Shown in pieces: positions 1 through 8,518 of a DNA stretch of 64,000 nucleotides. Source of the stretch: Rhizobium herbae (lineage in GTDB: Bacteria; Pseudomonadota; Alphaproteobacteria; Rhizobiales; Rhizobiaceae). Both the position numbers and the translations under genes were made by a program. The stretch spans positions 1,302,001-1,366,000 of the forward strand of contig NZ_JAEUAO010000001.1 of the NCBI RefSeq assembly GCF_019511375.1. Direction: 5' to 3'. Every line of letters starts with the position of its first letter. Positions within the stretch are counted from its first letter, which is position 1. The notes beneath the pieces were generated by a model. The model was given only the letters and a program-made list of their open reading frames with translations, did no database searches and was not told the DNA's origin.

Positions 1-38
1 CGCCCCTCGTGGTCACCAAGCAGACTTGGTCTGCGAAT

Positions 39-140
39 TTATGAGAATTTCTTATAAAGGGCGGGAAAGACCGGATTGCCCTCTTGGCCGGGACCAAAGA
101 ACAGGACGTCCCTGACCCGTTCCGACGGCAGGAAACTCAT
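39..140 (-). CDS. Possible 33-residue peptide coupled to the response regulator
   Basis: A short open frame whose ATG overlaps the TGA of the upstream response-regulator gene in an ATGA arrangement, the spacing seen between translationally coupled genes. The peptide starts MSFLPSERVRD and ends ALYKKFS; no membrane segment or known motif is visible. It ends at TAA 39 bases from the window edge. An ATGA overlap can arise by chance and the frame is short, so this may be noise. I do not recognise a family and assign no function. Confidence 0.25.
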   Translation of the reverse strand: MSFLPSERVRDVLFFGPGQEGNPVFPALYKKFS

Positions 141-496
141 GATCGACTGTTCACCCCAAGGCCGAGAAGGCTGCCGAGCGACCGGTCACTGAACGGCTTG
201 CCGATGCGGGGAATGTCACGCAAAGCCGCAGGAAAACTTGCGTCCTCGCCATAGCCACTGACGAAGCCGAAGGCAACGCCGCGCGCGATCAGCACGCCGG
301 CGAAATCGAAGCTCGTCTGGGAACCAAGCTTGACGTCGAGAAAGACGAAATCGAAGGTCTGCTGTTCGATGAGTGCCGCGGCCTGCGTGAGGTCGGTGGC
401 AATCTCGACGTGCTCGACGCCCAGCGATTTCAAAATTTCCTCCGCCTCCATGGCGATGAGCAAATTGTCTTCCAGCACCAACACACGCTTCGTCAA
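137..496 (-). CDS. Single-domain response regulator (CheY-like receiver)
   Basis: A receiver domain with no output domain, about 119 residues from a TTG start. The frame stays open upstream to an ATG at 568, but the receiver fold begins right after the TTG (LTKRVLVLEDN) and a GGAAG ribosome-binding sequence lies just upstream. The acidic patch (EDN), the phospho-acceptor Asp in FVFLDVKLG and the conserved Lys in RIGKPF are all present, so it should be phosphorylatable. Stand-alone receivers act in phosphorelays or by protein contact; in rhizobia such proteins often pair with HWE/HisKA2 kinases. No kinase is in the window, so the partner is unknown. Confidence 0.8.
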   Translation of the reverse strand: MTKRVLVLEDNLLIAMEAEEILKSLGVEHVEIATDLTQAAALIEQQTFDFVFLDVKLGSQTSFDFAGVLIARGVAFGFVSGYGEDASFPAALRDIPRIGKPFSDRSLGSLLGLGVNSRS

Positions 497-676
497 AACT
501 TGGACTTCCGTAAATGCCACCGATATCGGTCCCTGCCTCCGGCCGCTCACCTGTAAACGCGGCCGCAACCTTTCCAGTTAGAACAAGAACGGGGCGGCGG
601 CATTTAAATAAGACATGTTGACGATCGAACGGCCGGTCCATCTCGGCGATTACGGTGGACGGGCGCTCTTTTGCAG

Positions 677-1432
677 TCAGATAAAGGGGCGCTTCCTTTC
701 CGGATGCCCTTCCCAGCCCGAAATCTTCATCAGGCCTTTGTCGTCGAGAATATCGCAGCCGCGATCAGCCCAGCGGATCAGCTTCCGTTCCCCCAATTTT
801 TTCAGCGTCTTGTTGGTGTGCACGATCGAAAGCCCGAGCGTATCGGCGACATGCTGCTGGGTGATTGGAATTGACACGCGCGCGCCTTTGAAAAGATGAA
901 CCGCCCTGGCGCGCTGATAGAGGAAGGCAAGCAGATAGGCCGCCCTTTCCAGTGCTGAACGGCGACCGATGCTGAGCAGGTTTTCATCGAGGATGCGCTC
1001 TTCCTGTGCCGCAATCCAGGTCAAGTCATAGGCGAGATCGGGGTAGTTGCGAAACAGCGTGCCGAGCTTGTCACGCTCGAAGACACACAGGATCACGGGC
1101 GAAAGCGCTTCGATCGAATGTTGCATCTCGCCTATCAGGCTGCCTTGAAGGCCGATCAGGTCGCCCGGCATCATGTAATTCAATATCTGCCGTCGACCAT
1201 CGTCCAGCATCTTGTAACGAAAGCCCCATCCGGAAAGCACCGTAAAGAGATGGGCACTGTGCGAGCCCTCCGCCAGGATCGTCGTTCCCGCATCGACCGC
1301 CAGTTCACCCGTCTTGAAATTGGAAACGAACGCGAGTTCGTCTGGCGCGAATTCGCGGAAATGTTCGAGGGCCCGCAAAGGACACTGCTCGCAGGGCGTC
1401 TGTTTGCTGTTGCGGGCTTTGAAACGGGCCAT
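677..1432 (-). CDS. Crp/Fnr family transcriptional regulator
   Basis: 251 residues with an N-terminal cyclic-nucleotide-binding-type beta barrel (about residues 25-145) and a C-terminal winged helix (ITQQHVADTLGLSIVHTNKTL, helix-turn-helix at about 190-215). The N terminus carries CEQCPLR; two close cysteines suggest a redox or metal sensor rather than a cAMP receptor, but they do not form the full four-cysteine FNR cluster. The ligand barrel lacks an obvious phosphate-binding cassette. It is divergent from the SDR gene at 1609 across 176 bases, a likely target. I found no convincing FNR box there. Effector unknown. Confidence 0.85.
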   Translation of the reverse strand: MARFKARNSKQTPCEQCPLRALEHFREFAPDELAFVSNFKTGELAVDAGTTILAEGSHSAHLFTVLSGWGFRYKMLDDGRRQILNYMMPGDLIGLQGSLIGEMQHSIEALSPVILCVFERDKLGTLFRNYPDLAYDLTWIAAQEERILDENLLSIGRRSALERAAYLLAFLYQRARAVHLFKGARVSIPITQQHVADTLGLSIVHTNKTLKKLGERKLIRWADRGCDILDDKGLMKISGWEGHPERKRPFI

Positions 1433-1608
1433 CGGGTGTCCTCGGCGAAGTGAAATCGCTCCTGGAAACAGGGCTTTGATTTACAATGAAGATTAGAGGC
1501 TAACGTTTTCCCGGCAAGGGCTGTTTGCAAGGCGCCGGTGGACTTCTGCCCCCGGCAAGCCTAGTTTTCGCTTCGAGATCATACCCTTCAGAATGGGACG
1601 GAACCGCA

Positions 1609-2472
1609 ATGAACCATCCAGCCTTTGCCAGCAACCATGTCGCCGTTGTGACCGGAGCCGCGTCAGGCATCGGCCTTGCCGCCGCCAGGCGCTTCGCTGG
1701 CCTGGGAATGAACGTCGTGCTCGCCGATCTACCGGGCGAACGGCTGGACATGGCGGCGCGCGAGACGGCGGCGCTCTCCCCGCATGGCCCGGACAGCGTG
1801 GCAGCCATTCCCACGGATGTGGCGTCGATCGAATCGCTGCAGGCGCTGGAGCGCGACGTCGTTGCCCGGTTCGGCCGCGTTCACGTGTTGATGAACAATG
1901 CCGGCATTCCGGGTAGCGCGATGTTCGGCGCGCAGGAGGCGTGGGAAAAGGTCTTGGCCGTCAATCTGTGGGGCGTCGTCAACGGTTCACGCATCTTTGC
2001 GCCCGGCATGATCGCCCACGGCCAGACCGGCCTTATCATCAATACCGGTTCCAAGCAGGGCATCACCACCCCACCCGGAGACCCCGCCTACAATGTGACG
2101 AAGGCCGGCGTCAAAGCCTTCACCGAAGCACTGCAGCACGAATTGCGCAACACGCCCGGCTGCAGGATCACGGCACACCTGCTGATTCCAGGGTTCGTCT
2201 ACACGGCGCTTACCGCCCAGGGCCGGACGGAAAAGCCCGAGGGCGCCTGGACGCCGCAGGAAACGGTCGATTTCATGATGCAAAGCCTTGAAAACGATGA
2301 CTTCTACATTCTTTGCCCGGACAATGACGTCGAGCGCGCCACCGACGAGAAACGCATCCTCTGGGCCGCCGGCGATATCATCGAGAACCGCCCGCCCCTG
2401 TCGCGCTGGCATCCCGACTATGCCGACGCCTTCAAGGCGTTTCTGACGAAAGATCGTCCGAAAATCTGCTAA
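1609..2472 (+). CDS. SDR family NAD(P)-dependent oxidoreductase
   Basis: 287 residues, classical short-chain dehydrogenase. The Rossmann motif TGAASGIG is at about residues 15-22, NNAG follows, and the catalytic pair is in AYNVTKAG. ATG 1609 is chosen because GGGACGGA lies a suitable distance before it and the Rossmann strand starts at once; the frame is open further upstream but that part is not SDR-like. The roughly 80 residues after the core are longer than in minimal SDRs and end in a basic tail. Substrate not deducible. It stands alone between the Crp/Fnr gene and the dioxygenase fusion. Confidence 0.85.
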   Translation: MNHPAFASNHVAVVTGAASGIGLAAARRFAGLGMNVVLADLPGERLDMAARETAALSPHGPDSVAAIPTDVASIESLQALERDVVARFGRVHVLMNNAGIPGSAMFGAQEAWEKVLAVNLWGVVNGSRIFAPGMIAHGQTGLIINTGSKQGITTPPGDPAYNVTKAGVKAFTEALQHELRNTPGCRITAHLLIPGFVYTALTAQGRTEKPEGAWTPQETVDFMMQSLENDDFYILCPDNDVERATDEKRILWAAGDIIENRPPLSRWHPDYADAFKAFLTKDRPKIC

Positions 2473-2589
2473 GGGCAGCGGTCGCGGGCCTTTCCGCCTT
2501 CGCCCGGTAGACGCTGTGTTCATGCGGGCCGGGCTGGCGCCGTCCGGCTTTTGCTGCTTTCCTGCGGTCACATCAACAGGTTTCATGAC

Positions 2590-4146
2590 ATGACGAGCGG
2601 TATCCACCACATCACGCTGATCACCCGCAAGGTACAAGCGAATGTTGATTTCTATGCCGGTTTTCTCGGCCTGCGTCTGGTCAAACGGACAGCGGGTTTT
2701 GAAGACGCGATGCAGCTTCACCTGTTCTATGGCGATGCCATCGGATCGCCGGGATCGCTGGTGACGTTCCTCGTCTGGGAAGACGGGGCGCCGGGCCGCG
2801 TCGGTCATGGCCAGCCGAGCGAGATCGCCTTTGCCATTGCGCCGGAAAGCATCGGCTTCTGGCTAACCCGGGCGCTGCGATACAATATCTCCACAACCGG
2901 TCCGACCCAGGAGTTCGATGAGCCCGTCATCCGGCTGAAGGATCCCGACGGCGTCATCGTCAAGCTCGTCGGCACTGCGGCCCTTGCCACCGGCACACCC
3001 TGCGCCACGCCGGAGATTCCGCCGCAGGACGCAATCCGGCGGCTGCGCGGCGCAACGATCCTGACCGACAAACCGGAGGGGACGGCGGCCTTTATCGGCC
3101 GGCATTTCGGCTATGCCGAAACGGCAAGGACCGAGACCATCCGCCGCCTCGGCTCGGCCACCGGGGATATCATCGACGTGCGCGATGCCAGCGGATTCTG
3201 GACCGCCGCCCCCGGGACGGGCACGATCGACCACATCGCCTTCCGGGCTGCCGACAAGCCAGCCGTCGACGATCTGCGTAAACGGCTGGCGGCCGAGGAC
3301 GCCGGGACGATCTCGGCCCACGACCGCAAATATTTCTTTTCGCTCTATGTGCGCGAACCGGCCGGCACGCTGTTCGAATTCGCAACCGACGCGCCCGGCA
3401 TGACGGTCGACGAGGATGTGGCCTCGCTCGGAACACGCCTGTTCGTTCCGCAACATTTCGGCGGAAATCTGGAGTCCAACCTCGTCGTCCTGCCTCAATT
3501 CGCGCTACCCGGCGAGGAGCGTTTCGCCCAGCGAGACCTGCCTTTCATCCACCGCCTGCACCAGCCGGAACATCCGGACGGGCGCACCCTCGTGCTCTTG
3601 CATGGCAGTGGCGCCAACGAGACGAGCCTCTTGCCACTCGGCCGGCAGATCGCCCCGAATTCCCTGCTCCTCAGTCTGAGGGGCCGTAGCACCGAAGAGG
3701 GTTTCCCACGGTTTTTTCGGCGGATCACGCCCTTCAGTTTCGACCAGAAGGATATCGTCTCCGAAGTCGAAGCGTTTGCCGCGATGATCGATGGGGCCGT
3801 TGCGGCCTACGGCATCGACCGCGAAAGGATGGTTTTCATCGGCTATTCGAACGGTGCAAACATGCTGATCGCGACCATGCTGCTTCATCCGGGCCTGATC
3901 GGGAATGCCGCGCTGCTGCGCATGATGAACCCGCTGGAAACGGTGCCGGACGCCGATCTTTCCGGCACCAATATCCTGACGGTGACAGGGGCAACAGACG
4001 CCTATTCCCGCTATGCCCCGCCGCTTCAGGCGATATTGCGCAAGGCCGGCGCGACGCTTGAGACCGTCACGCTGAAGGCCGGACACGAGATCGGCGACAT
4101 GGACGCAAAGGCCGTTCGCCAATGGCTGGGCAAAATCCTCGTTTGA
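2590..4146 (+). CDS. Fused VOC ring-cleaving dioxygenase and alpha/beta hydrolase (MhqO-MhqD-like)
   Basis: 518 residues in two parts. Residues 1 to about 300 are a two-module VOC protein of the MhqO-like ring-cleaving dioxygenase type, with metal ligands fitting His7 (GIHHITL), His215 (DHIAFR) and Glu263 (LFEFATD). Residues from about 318 to 518 form a phospholipase/carboxylesterase-like hydrolase with an oxyanion HGSGAN, Ser420 in GYSNGA, Asp470 in TGATDAY and His499 in AGHEI. In Bacillus the two activities are separate proteins (MhqO, MhqD) induced by quinones and catechols. Here cleavage and hydrolysis of the product may be channelled in one chain. ATG 2590 is chosen because the VOC fold starts there. 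Function is by family. Confidence 0.85.
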   Translation: MTSGIHHITLITRKVQANVDFYAGFLGLRLVKRTAGFEDAMQLHLFYGDAIGSPGSLVTFLVWEDGAPGRVGHGQPSEIAFAIAPESIGFWLTRALRYNISTTGPTQEFDEPVIRLKDPDGVIVKLVGTAALATGTPCATPEIPPQDAIRRLRGATILTDKPEGTAAFIGRHFGYAETARTETIRRLGSATGDIIDVRDASGFWTAAPGTGTIDHIAFRAADKPAVDDLRKRLAAEDAGTISAHDRKYFFSLYVREPAGTLFEFATDAPGMTVDEDVASLGTRLFVPQHFGGNLESNLVVLPQFALPGEERFAQRDLPFIHRLHQPEHPDGRTLVLLHGSGANETSLLPLGRQIAPNSLLLSLRGRSTEEGFPRFFRRITPFSFDQKDIVSEVEAFAAMIDGAVAAYGIDRERMVFIGYSNGANMLIATMLLHPGLIGNAALLRMMNPLETVPDADLSGTNILTVTGATDAYSRYAPPLQAILRKAGATLETVTLKAGHEIGDMDAKAVRQWLGKILV

Positions 4147-4168
4147 CGGCAACCACAGCACGACGCAG

Positions 4169-4307
4169 CGCCGGAAATACCTCCCTCTGTCACTTCGTGA
4201 CATCTCCCCCTCAAGGGGGGGAGATCGGGAGCAAGAGCCCGGCGCCACGCCAATCTCCCCCCTTGAGGGGGAGATGCCCGGCAGGGCAGAGGGGGGTATT
4301 TCCGGCG
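4169..4307. repeat. Intergenic mosaic palindrome, class 1 (RIME-like), copy 1
   Basis: A 139-base element between two convergent genes. Its ends are near-perfect inverted repeats (GCCGGAAATACCTCCCTCTG and its complement, one base different). Inside lie two further palindromes built on ATCTCCCCCTCAAGGG. A CACTTCGTGACAT block next to the first is repeated in the copy at 33196-33389. It carries no gene. The structure matches the mosaic, non-coding palindromic repeats known from rhizobia; it could serve as a bidirectional terminator here. Confidence 0.8.
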
Positions 4308-4349
4308 CCGTCCCGCACGGAAAAGCCTTGTCGAATCCGCAGCTACATC

Positions 4350-4907
4350 TCAGGCCGTCTTGCGGGCGACATAGGCGGCGAAGGCCTCGACAAAGGCCTT
4401 CAGCCTTGCCTTGGCGTCTTCGTCGACAAGGCTGCCGTCCTTGTCGAACAGCGAGCCCGCTTTCGGCAGCATCAGCCGCTTGCCGGACCAGAGGTCGGCG
4501 CCCAGCGTGCGCAGGACAGGCAGCCAGGCGTTCTGGCTGAGCACGGTGCCGAATATGTTGGGCGACGTGCCGGCAAGCGCGAAGGCGCGGCCGGCAAAGA
4601 CGTTCGGCGCGCCGGTCATCGAGGAACTCACCCAGTCGATGGCGTTCTTGAAAACGCCGGGTATGGAGTTGTTGTATTCCGGCGTGAAGAGAATGACGCC
4701 GTCGGCCGCCGCGATCTGGTCTTTGAGAAGCTGCACCGGCGCCGGCACCCCTTCCTTTTCGACATCGGCATTGTAGAGCGGGATGCCCTCGATGGTTCCC
4801 GTCGTGAACGTCACGCCCTCAGGCGCCAGCGGGATCGCCGCGTTCAAGAGGGATTTGTTGAACGATGCCTTTCTCAGGCTCCCGGAAATGCCGATCAGTT
4901 TTATCAT
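4350..4907 (-). CDS. NADPH-dependent FMN reductase family protein
   Basis: 185 residues, flavodoxin-like fold. The FMN phosphate-binding loop is GSLRKASFN near the N terminus, and the flavin and dimer motif TPEYNNSIPGVFKNAIDW is at about residues 75-93. The family includes chromate and quinone reductases (ChrR/YieF) and azoreductases that reduce quinones by two electrons. ATG 4907 is preferred over in-frame ATGs at 4916 and 4931 because GGATGGA precedes it and the first strand (MIKLIGISGSL) starts there. Lying between two MhqO-like dioxygenases, it plausibly takes part in quinone detoxification. Confidence 0.88.
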   Translation of the reverse strand: MIKLIGISGSLRKASFNKSLLNAAIPLAPEGVTFTTGTIEGIPLYNADVEKEGVPAPVQLLKDQIAAADGVILFTPEYNNSIPGVFKNAIDWVSSSMTGAPNVFAGRAFALAGTSPNIFGTVLSQNAWLPVLRTLGADLWSGKRLMLPKAGSLFDKDGSLVDEDAKARLKAFVEAFAAYVARKTA

Positions 4908-4999
4908 CGATTCCATCCATGGTTTTCGCAAAAGATGGCCAGAAAAGCGAAAAAGTACAGACCGAATTGCCGTTAAAACGACGCTCCCGGCCTATTCTG

Positions 5000-5953
5000 C
5001 TAGACCAGCGGCTTCAGCCTCGCTTCGATCTGGCTGCGTTTGTGTTCCAGGAATGGTGGTAGCGACAGCCCTTCACCCAGCGTCTCCATCGGTTCGTCCA
5101 CCGCAAAGCCGGGGCCATCGGTTGCGATCTCAAACAGGATGCCGTTCGGCTCGCGGAAATAGAGCGAGCGAAAATAATAGCGTTCGACCTCGCCGCTCGA
5201 CGGCAGGCGGAAGGTCTGCAGCCGTTCGGTCCATTCATGCAGCGTCGCCACGTCCGGAGCGCGGAAGGCGACGTGGTGGACGGCGCCGGCGCCCTGCCGG
5301 GCAGCCGGCAACCCCGGCTGGACCGCGACATGCAGTTCTGCCGCCGGACCGCCCTTGCCCATCGAGAACACGTGCACGTCGCCGATGCCGTCCGGTGACG
5401 GATACTGACGGGCTCTGGTCATGTTCATCACCTCTTCCAGCACCGCCGCCGTAGTGGCGAGATCCGGCACGCTCATGGTGATGGGACCTAGGCCTCTGAT
5501 CTGATGCTCGGCCGGAACCGGGCTCCTGTCCCATGGGTGAGAGGGCGCCAGCCCGCCGTCGTCTATCAACCGCAACCGCTGCCCCTCGCCGTCCTCGAAG
5601 TCGAGCGACGCGCGGCCGTCGATTTCGGTCACCGCCTCGGATTTGACCTTGAGCTGGTCGAAGCGGCTCTTCCACCAGGCGAGCGAGTCGCGGCTGCCAA
5701 CACGCAGGCCGGTGCGCGAGATGCTGTGGGTGCCACGGCCTTCCGGCTGGACCGGCCAGTCGAAGAAGGTCAGGTCCGTCCCCGGCGTCGCCTGTCCGTC
5801 GGCGTAGAAGAGATGGTAGGCACTGGTGTCGTCCTGATTGACCGTCTTCTTGACCAGGCGCATGCCGAGCGTCTGCGTATAGAAACGCAAGTTTTCAGGC
5901 GCGTTCGCGGTAATCGCCGTCAGATGATGAATTCCCGTCAGTTGCAAGCTCAT
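5000..5953 (-). CDS. Ring-cleaving dioxygenase, VOC family (MhqO-like)
   Basis: 317 residues forming two VOC modules. The first module starts [16 protein letters not shown] and the second has VHHVAFR and [11 protein letters not shown], giving the His/His/Glu ligand set for one divalent metal. Length and order match the MhqO family of hydroquinone or catechol-ring dioxygenases. ATG 5953 follows GGAGGAGGCAGCC, a strong ribosome-binding site; the frame opens five codons earlier. It runs in the same direction as the FMN reductase 92 bases downstream, and is a paralogue of the dioxygenase half of the fusion at 2590. Confidence 0.88.
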   Translation of the reverse strand: MSLQLTGIHHLTAITANAPENLRFYTQTLGMRLVKKTVNQDDTSAYHLFYADGQATPGTDLTFFDWPVQPEGRGTHSISRTGLRVGSRDSLAWWKSRFDQLKVKSEAVTEIDGRASLDFEDGEGQRLRLIDDGGLAPSHPWDRSPVPAEHQIRGLGPITMSVPDLATTAAVLEEVMNMTRARQYPSPDGIGDVHVFSMGKGGPAAELHVAVQPGLPAARQGAGAVHHVAFRAPDVATLHEWTERLQTFRLPSSGEVERYYFRSLYFREPNGILFEIATDGPGFAVDEPMETLGEGLSLPPFLEHKRSQIEARLKPLV

Positions 5954-6087
5954 GGCTGCCTCCTCCATCGGAAAGGTCTTGAGCGAATATCGGTCGCTTC
6001 ACCTGTTTAATAAAGGGGCACAGCCCGAACACAACGTTCAATGACCAGGCGCGGCGGCCCTGCAGCATCCCCGTTGCGTGGGGACGA

Positions 6088-6870
6088 TCACGCCTGGCGC
6101 TGCAAATCGCTCAGATAGGTATTTTCGCTTCTCGAAACATCGAAAGAGACTGGATCGACGGTCACGATCATCAGCGTCTCCCCATGGGATGCGGCGCCTG
6201 CAAGCAGGCTGCCATCGGGCGCGGCGATGCGCGAGGAACCTGCGAAGGTGAAGCGCTCGTCAGCGCCGCAATGATTGACATAGGCGACGAAAACCTGGTT
6301 CTCGAAAGCACGGGTCTGGATCATGTGATCGGCAATGAAGGTGCCCGAGTAACCGGCCGGCAGCGCCGTCGGCACCAGCACCGCGTCCGCGCCCGCCAGA
6401 GCGAGCCGCCGGACGTTTTCCGGAAACTCCACGTCATAACAGATCAGCATGCCACACTTGACGCCACGATGGGTGAACAACACCGCGCTCGGCGCGGCGG
6501 CGGCAAACAGCGCCCGCTCGTAGTCGCCGTAGAGATGGGATTTGCGGTAGACGACGGGTTCTGCCGCGCCGTCGACATAAACGGCGCTGTTGAAGACTTC
6601 AGGACCCGCCCTCTCGGCAAAACCGGCGATCACCGCCACCCCGGTCTCCACTGAAATCGCCTGTAGCCTCTGCACCAAAGGTCCATTCGCAGGCTCTGCC
6701 AGATCGCGGATGATGTGACCGGCGCCATAGCCCGTCAGCCCGAGCTCCGGCGTGACCAGCAGGCTTGCGCCCTTGCCGGCAGCATCCCTCGCCGCCTCGC
6801 CGATGCGTGCCAGATTGGCGGCGACATCGCCGCTTTCCGATCTCATCTGCAGGGCGGCGAGCGTAATCAT
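6088..6870 (-). CDS. Carbon-nitrogen hydrolase (nitrilase superfamily)
   Basis: 260 residues with the complete nitrilase-superfamily triad: Glu42 (TPELGLTGYG), Lys110 (YRKSHLYGDYE) and Cys144 (LICYDVEFPE). The family hydrolyses amides, nitriles or N-carbamoyl groups. The start overlaps the end of the upstream permease by ATGA, making it the last gene of the polyamine-type ABC operon. Next to a spermidine/putrescine-type importer and an agmatinase-family gene, an N-carbamoylputrescine amidase-like or omega-amidase-like role is attractive, but sequence alone does not fix the substrate. Confidence 0.85.
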   Translation of the reverse strand: MITLAALQMRSESGDVAANLARIGEAARDAAGKGASLLVTPELGLTGYGAGHIIRDLAEPANGPLVQRLQAISVETGVAVIAGFAERAGPEVFNSAVYVDGAAEPVVYRKSHLYGDYERALFAAAAPSAVLFTHRGVKCGMLICYDVEFPENVRRLALAGADAVLVPTALPAGYSGTFIADHMIQTRAFENQVFVAYVNHCGADERFTFAGSSRIAAPDGSLLAGAASHGETLMIVTVDPVSFDVSRSENTYLSDLQRQA

Positions 6871-7667
6871 GTGTCGTCCGATGACATGGCGCCGAGCAGC
6901 TTCGGCAAATCGCCGAACCGCGCGACGAGGGAGAAGATGACGGCCGCCGTTGCCACGAACAGGATCGTCACCGAAGCCATGGTCGGCGTGTAACCGTAGC
7001 GGAGCGCGTTGAAGATCTTGATCGGCAGTGTTTCCATGATGAAACCCACGGTCATATAGGCGACGATATACTCGTTGAGCGACAGCACAAAGGCGAAGGC
7101 ATAACCAGAGACGATATAGGGCAGGATCAGCGGCAGGACCACCGTTCGAAAGATCGTCTTGTCATCGGCCCCCATTGTGGCGGCCGCCTCGACCAACGAC
7201 CGGTCAATCGCCGTGAAGCCAAGCGACAGGGTCACCAGCGGCAAAGTGACGAAGAAGATCGCATGGCTGACGACGGCGGTCCATGGCTGGCCGTAAAAGC
7301 CGGTGGTCGCCCAGAAGGTGAGCAGCCCGAGTGCCGTGATGACCGGTGGCAGCGTGAAGGGCGCCACGCCGAGCAACTGGAAGATGTTCGCCCAGGGAGC
7401 GATCCGTCGCCACAGGAACCAGGCAAGCGGCAGGGCGATCGCCACCGCCAGAGCCGCCGACAGGATGGCGAGCGTCAGCGAAGCAAGCAATGCGTTGCGC
7501 CATTCGGGATTGAGGAAGATTTCCCCGTACCAGGAGGGCGAAAAGCCCTTGGGTGGAAAGGCCAGCGTCTGCTTCGCGTTTACCGACACGCCGGCCACGA
7601 CGATCATCGGCAGCGCCATGAACAGGCCGATCAGGAAGAAATAGACTTTGCTGAGCGCACTGGTCAT
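6867..7667 (-). CDS. ABC transporter permease, spermidine/putrescine type (PotC-like)
   Basis: 266 residues with about six membrane helices and a cytoplasmic EAA loop (EAAATMGADDKTIFRTVVLP) that docks on the ATPase. The fold and the pairing with another permease, an ATPase and a binding protein match PotABCD/YdcSTUV importers. Its ATG overlaps the stop of the other permease (ATGA), and its own stop overlaps the hydrolase start in the same way, indicating coupled translation. Confidence 0.9.
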   Translation of the reverse strand: MTSALSKVYFFLIGLFMALPMIVVAGVSVNAKQTLAFPPKGFSPSWYGEIFLNPEWRNALLASLTLAILSAALAVAIALPLAWFLWRRIAPWANIFQLLGVAPFTLPPVITALGLLTFWATTGFYGQPWTAVVSHAIFFVTLPLVTLSLGFTAIDRSLVEAAATMGADDKTIFRTVVLPLILPYIVSGYAFAFVLSLNEYIVAYMTVGFIMETLPIKIFNALRYGYTPTMASVTILFVATAAVIFSLVARFGDLPKLLGAMSSDDT

Positions 7668-8518
7668 GCTGCTTCTCCCTTGCGTCCGGCCATCACCGTC
7701 AGCGCCACCAGTCCGAGCGTCACCAGCACCAGGAACACCGCCATCGCGGCCGCAAACGGCATGTTGGACTGGTAGATCGCCTGATCGGTGATCAGCACCG
7801 ACAGTGTCCAGTGCTGCGGACGGCCGAGAAGTTGCGGCAGGAGATAGGAACCGAGCGCGAAGATGAAGACCATGATCAGCGTCGCGGTGATAGTGTTGCG
7901 CAACGCCGGCACGACGACGGTGAAGAAGGCCTTGATGGGCGAAGCGCCAAGCGTGCGAGCCGCTTCCGTCAGCGTCGGATCGAGCCGCACCAGTGCCGGA
8001 TAAAGCACCAGCACCGTATAGGGGAAGGCCTGATAGACCATGCCGGTCAGGACTGCGCCGAAGCTCGGCAAAAGCGCCTTCGCCTCGCTCATGAGCCCCG
8101 CCATGACCAGCAGATTAGTGATCCCGGCGGTGCGTGAAAACAGTGTCGACCAGGCAAAGCCGATGATGACTTCCGACAGCGACAGCACAGACAGCAGCGC
8201 CACCAGCCAGATGATCTGCACTTTTCTCGCCATGCGGGTCAGAAGGTAGGTAAAGGGGATGGCGAGCACGACGCAGCAGATCGCCACCGCGATCGCCAGC
8301 ATCAGCGAGAAGCCGAGCACGTTGGCGAAGAACAGGCTGATGAATCGCTGGTAGTTCGAAAGTTCGAAGGCCGGCACATAGAAGCCGCCCTGCTGGCGCT
8401 GGAAAAACGAGACGGCGATCATCGTCGCAAAGGGCACGACGAAGAAGACGACGAGCATCATCGCCGGGAAGAACAGCGGCCCGTAGTCGGCCAGGCGTTG
8501 CGGCGTTTCGCGTCTCAT
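7664..8518 (-). CDS. ABC transporter permease, spermidine/putrescine type (PotB-like)
   Basis: 284 residues from ATG 8518 (MRRETPQRLADYG), which overlaps the TGA of the ATPase gene. It shows about six membrane helices and the EAA loop TEAARTLGASPIKAFFTVVVP. PotB-like subunits pair with PotC-like ones to form the inner-membrane pore. The frame stays open six codons further upstream, but the ATGA overlap is the more natural start. Same operon as the ATPase and binding protein. Confidence 0.9.
   Translation of the reverse strand: MRRETPQRLADYGPLFFPAMMLVVFFVVPFATMIAVSFFQRQQGGFYVPAFELSNYQRFISLFFANVLGFSLMLAIAVAICCVVLAIPFTYLLTRMARKVQIIWLVALLSVLSLSEVIIGFAWSTLFSRTAGITNLLVMAGLMSEAKALLPSFGAVLTGMVYQAFPYTVLVLYPALVRLDPTLTEAARTLGASPIKAFFTVVVPALRNTITATLIMVFIFALGSYLLPQLLGRPQHWTLSVLITDQAIYQSNMPFAAAMAVFLVLVTLGLVALTVMAGRKGEAA

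Noticed and set aside
1433-1608. Search for an FNR/FixK box upstream of the Crp/Fnr gene
   Set aside because: The nearest match (TTGATTTACAATGA) keeps only one half-site; not enough to call.
4201-4280. Repeated palindromic units considered as a CRISPR-like array
   Set aside because: Only inverted repeats of mosaic type with no regular spacers and no cas genes.
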